From contig CAZOEW010000172.1 of assembly GCA_964578935.1 (NCBI GenBank), positions 1-7,892 on the forward strand: a DNA stretch of 7,892 nucleotides. Reading direction: 5' to 3'. The position numbers and the translations under genes were made by a program. The notes under the pieces are model-generated. The model did not search any database. It was not told the DNA's origin and worked only from the letters and a program-made list of their open reading frames with translations. Source of the DNA: JAQYVL01 sp964578935 (GTDB taxonomy: Bacteria > Desulfobacterota > Desulfobacteria > Desulfobacterales > SURF-7). Shown in pieces: positions 6,029 through 7,892 of this stretch. The stretch's first letter is position 1, and each line of letters opens with the position of its first letter.

Positions 6029-7651
6029 CTAGGGAGTATAGATGTAGCTCGTTCCGAAGGTATTGCCTGAAAGGGTGTTGGGCTGATCATTGATGTTGAT
6101 GTCGTAATACCATTCTCCAACTGTATTGTTGCCGGTGAAAATATTGTCTGAAATCGTATTGTTGATACACCCGGAGCCGACATAAAGACCATCCCGGCCG
6201 TTGTTGTTGGCCGTGTTGCCGGACACTGTATTGCCGTTTGCCGTAGCTGTCGTCAAGCCGGTATTGTCCAGCAATATGCCTGTCCAGCTGTTGGCGTTCG
6301 AGGTGTTGTTAGATATGGTATTGTTGCTGCCGTAGATGGCGATGCCGACCTCATTGCTGCTGGTGTTATTGCCGGATATGGTATTGTTCTGCGAGTCATC
6401 ATCAACCTCGATGCCCTTCCAGGTGTTGCCTTGAACCGTATTGTTTGAAATGGTGCAGTTGCCGGACCACAGGGCAGATGCATATATTCCTGACTCGTTA
6501 TTGGTGACGGTATTGCCAATGGCGCTGCTGTTGGTTAGGTAATGAAAGTAGATTCCCGTACCCGTGCAATCTGAAATGGTATTTCCAGAAATGGTGATGC
6601 GGTCGGAAGAAGAGCTGCCGTTGGAAATGCCTTCCTCACAATTTTCTATGGTATTGCCGGAAATGAGCACATTGGTGCAGGCGCCGAGACTGATACCGCT
6701 ATAGCTGTCTGTGATGGTGCAATTTTGCACTGTCCCATTGTCCAGATAGCTGAGCAAAATACCGTTGTCGGCATCTGCCGAGTTGCTGATATGGCAATCC
6801 TGGATCACAAAATATTTGGTCGTTTGGTAGACACCGATACCCACTTTGATATAGGGCCAGCTATTAATATCGTTCGTGGAGGCGTCAATGGACCACCCTT
6901 CGATGACATAGGGATCGGCCACGGTTCCTGAACCCCTGACCACCCCATTGACTGGAGTGAACTGATCATCGGCCGTGATGATGATCGGGCCTCTTGAGCC
7001 GATCACAAAAGGCGTCACCGTCAGGGTGGCACTTGCCGTGAAAGTGTCCAATTCCGCGGAAATGGTTGCCGTGCCTTCGGCTATGGCCGTGGCATAGCCG
7101 CTGCCGTCGATGGTGGCCACCCCTGTATTGGACGAGCTCCAGCTGACCTGCGCGGAGATATCCTTGGTTGAGGTGTCCGAAAAGGTGCCGATGGCCTTAA
7201 ACTGCTGGTTGTTACCTGCGCTGATGCTTGGATTGGCCGGTGTCACCGCAATGGACACCAGATCGGGCGCCGGTCCGTCGGAAGTCACCGTAAGCATGGT
7301 CACACCTGAAGCGCCGCTTAACGTGGCCGTAATGGTGGATGTACCCGCTGTAATGGCTGAGGCCAGGCCGCCATCGTCGATGGTCGCCACCGCAAGATTG
7401 TATGACGTCCAGGCGACTTGAGCGGTGATATCCCTGGTCGAGGTGTCGGAATAGGTACCGGTGGCGCTAAACTGCTGGGTGTCACCCGCACTGATACTCG
7501 GATCGGCCGGATTCACGGAAATGGAGAGCAGCATCTCATTGTCTTCGCCGCCTCCGCCGCTGTCATCGCTGCTACATGCGAAAACCAGGGTCAGCGTCAA
7601 CACCACGATCAACAGCTGGGCTGTTTGAAACCATCTTTTTTTGAAAGTCAT
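6029..7651 (-). CDS. Surface lipoprotein with two Big2 (Ig-like) domains and a right-handed parallel beta-helix
   Basis: 540 aa from ATG 7651, chosen for the perfect AGGAGG nine bases upstream and because it places a lipoprotein signal at the N-terminus: positively charged MTFKKR, a hydrophobic stretch, then the lipobox LVFAC with Cys26. Ser at +2 is compatible with outer-membrane sorting. After a Gly/Asp linker come two tandem Big2-type domains at about 41-123 and 131-213 (pattern SISVNPADPSISAGDTQQF...ATID). From about 220 to the C-terminus the protein is a parallel beta-helix of NosD/CASH type, with many N-T-I-S-x-N and 'GI' turns (for example CTISNNTVQGNTWKGIEV). The Big2 domains probably present the helix, which may bind or modify polysaccharide; no catalytic residues can be assigned. 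There are no nos genes nearby. The gene looks richer in GC than its neighbours. An upstream in-frame ATG (7702) lacks a ribosome site. Confidence 0.87.
   Translation of the reverse strand: MTFKKRWFQTAQLLIVVLTLTLVFACSSDDSGGGGEDNEMLLSISVNPADPSISAGDTQQFSATGTYSDTSTRDITAQVAWTSYNLAVATIDDGGLASAITAGTSTITATLSGASGVTMLTVTSDGPAPDLVSIAVTPANPSISAGNNQQFKAIGTFSDTSTKDISAQVSWSSSNTGVATIDGSGYATAIAEGTATISAELDTFTASATLTVTPFVIGSRGPIIITADDQFTPVNGVVRGSGTVADPYVIEGWSIDASTNDINSWPYIKVGIGVYQTTKYFVIQDCHISNSADADNGILLSYLDNGTVQNCTITDSYSGISLGACTNVLISGNTIENCEEGISNGSSSSDRITISGNTISDCTGTGIYFHYLTNSSAIGNTVTNNESGIYASALWSGNCTISNNTVQGNTWKGIEVDDDSQNNTISGNNTSSNEVGIAIYGSNNTISNNTSNANSWTGILLDNTGLTTATANGNTVSGNTANNNGRDGLYVGSGCINNTISDNIFTGNNTVGEWYYDININDQPNTLSGNTFGTSYIYTP
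7013..7531 (-). repeat. Tandem Big2-encoding repeat, period about 270 bp (90 codons)
   Basis: Two coding units, about 7283-7531 and 7013-7261, each encode one Big2 domain. They share PA[DN]PSISAG[DN][TN]QQF, the [YF]SDTST[RK]DI[TS]AQV block and VATID at matching positions. The similarity beyond family-conserved residues suggests an internal duplication. The conserved blocks are the usual Big2 core; the linker between the units (SDGPAPD) is short. Confidence 0.75.
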
Positions 7652-7671
7652 TGAAGGGGTCCTCCTTTTGT
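7651..7671 (-). promoter_or_regulatory. Ribosome binding site setting the lipoprotein start
   Basis: Minus-strand AAAGGAGGACCCCTTCAATG places AGGAGG nine bases before ATG 7651. This selects the 540-aa lipoprotein over a form 17 residues longer starting at 7702, whose extra residues would bury the signal peptide. Confidence 0.8.
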
Positions 7672-7689
7672 AGCTGTGAGCAATGCCGG

Positions 7690-7860
7690 TCAACTTGAAC
7701 ATGGGCGGGTTTCCTTTTCTAATTTGTTTCCTTGGTTGTTCGCAGCAATTTTTACGCCGTTAAATTGTGTCCATCCATATTTGTTTCCTTGAATGTTCAA
7801 AGCAATTTTTGTGCCGTTAGATTGTACCCATCCATAAATGTTAGCACCGGTGTGAAAATG
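7690..7860 (-). pseudogene. Short frame of two 19-residue repeats, no usable start (broken gene or remnant)
   Basis: On the minus strand a frame opens after a TGA (7863-7861) and runs 56 codons to a TGA at 7692-7690. It contains two tandem 19-residue units with consensus YGWxQxNGxKIAxNxQGNK, then LEKETRPCSS. It has no in-frame ATG, GTG or early TTG. An ATG at 7864-7862, preceded by GGAAGG, is one base out of frame. Removing one T from the TTTT run (plus-strand aaaa at 7855-7858) would join it, giving a 58-codon protein beginning MTFHTGANIYGW. It may therefore be a frameshifted small gene, a sequencing error, or the 3' remnant of a longer repeat protein. The repeat family is not recognised. 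The frame ends 38 bp before the lipoprotein start. Confidence 0.5.
7723..7836 (-). repeat. Two tandem 57-bp (19-codon) repeats with clustered replacement differences
   Basis: Units 7780-7836 and 7723-7779 match at 48 of 57 bases. The nine differences fall in five codons only (gta/aca, tct/ttt, aca/gta, ttg/gcg, att/aac), giving V/T, S/F, T/V, L/A and I/N. The other fourteen codons are identical, including third positions. The period is a multiple of three, and both units are open in this frame. Confidence 0.85.
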
Positions 7861-7892
7861 TCATAATCCTTCCGGTTTAAAAATGTAAGATG

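Noticed and set aside
7672..7699. TTGACC ... TACAAA promoter-like pair ahead of the lipoprotein
   Set aside because: Spacing is only 15 bp and the -10 would overlap the ribosome binding site region, leaving no room for a leader.
7723..7836. CRISPR array or diversity-generating retroelement template
   Set aside because: Units are contiguous without spacers, and the differences are not restricted to adenines; no reverse transcriptase is seen in the window.

Overview
The window looks like a piece of a draft genome or metagenome-assembled bacterial genome: it has two runs of N (10 and 100 bases) and no rRNA, tRNA, CRISPR array or intact transposase. The gene content (a multi-subunit, ferredoxin-bearing 'archaeal-type' glutamate synthase, a KhpA-type KH protein, an exported TPR protein, and a Big2/beta-helix lipoprotein) fits an anaerobic Gram-negative bacterium such as a Desulfobacterota-like lineage. 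That placement is inference from gene style only.

Left part, plus strand (1-2801). The tail of an upstream frame overlaps a ferredoxin plus FMN glutamate synthase catalytic subunit. This is followed 31 bp later by a free-standing class II glutamine amidotransferase. Together they supply two of the functions of a split glutamate synthase: the amidotransferase would release ammonia from glutamine, and the FMN/Fe-S subunit would reductively add it to 2-oxoglutarate. The subunit's own ferredoxin domain makes reduced ferredoxin or an electron-transfer partner a plausible donor.

Middle (2802-3023) is a convergent intergenic region. It carries two imperfect direct copies of an ~85-bp element separated by an assembly gap. 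Each copy has hairpin potential, and the second probably doubles as a bidirectional terminator.

Right part, minus strand (7892-3024). Reading in the direction of transcription: a short frame made of two 19-codon repeats and lacking a clean start; a 540-aa lipoprotein with two Big2 domains and a parallel beta-helix; a ~330-bp non-coding spacer with repeat-like remnants; a single-pass membrane protein whose C-terminus is lost in the 100-N gap; a 469-aa exported protein with ten TPRs; and a stand-alone khpA. The lipoprotein, anchored protein and TPR protein all point to the cell envelope, but nothing shows that they form one system.

The most unusual signal is the 19-codon repeat at 7723-7836. 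All nine differences between its two copies fall in five codons and all change the amino acid, while the other fourteen codons are identical to the base.
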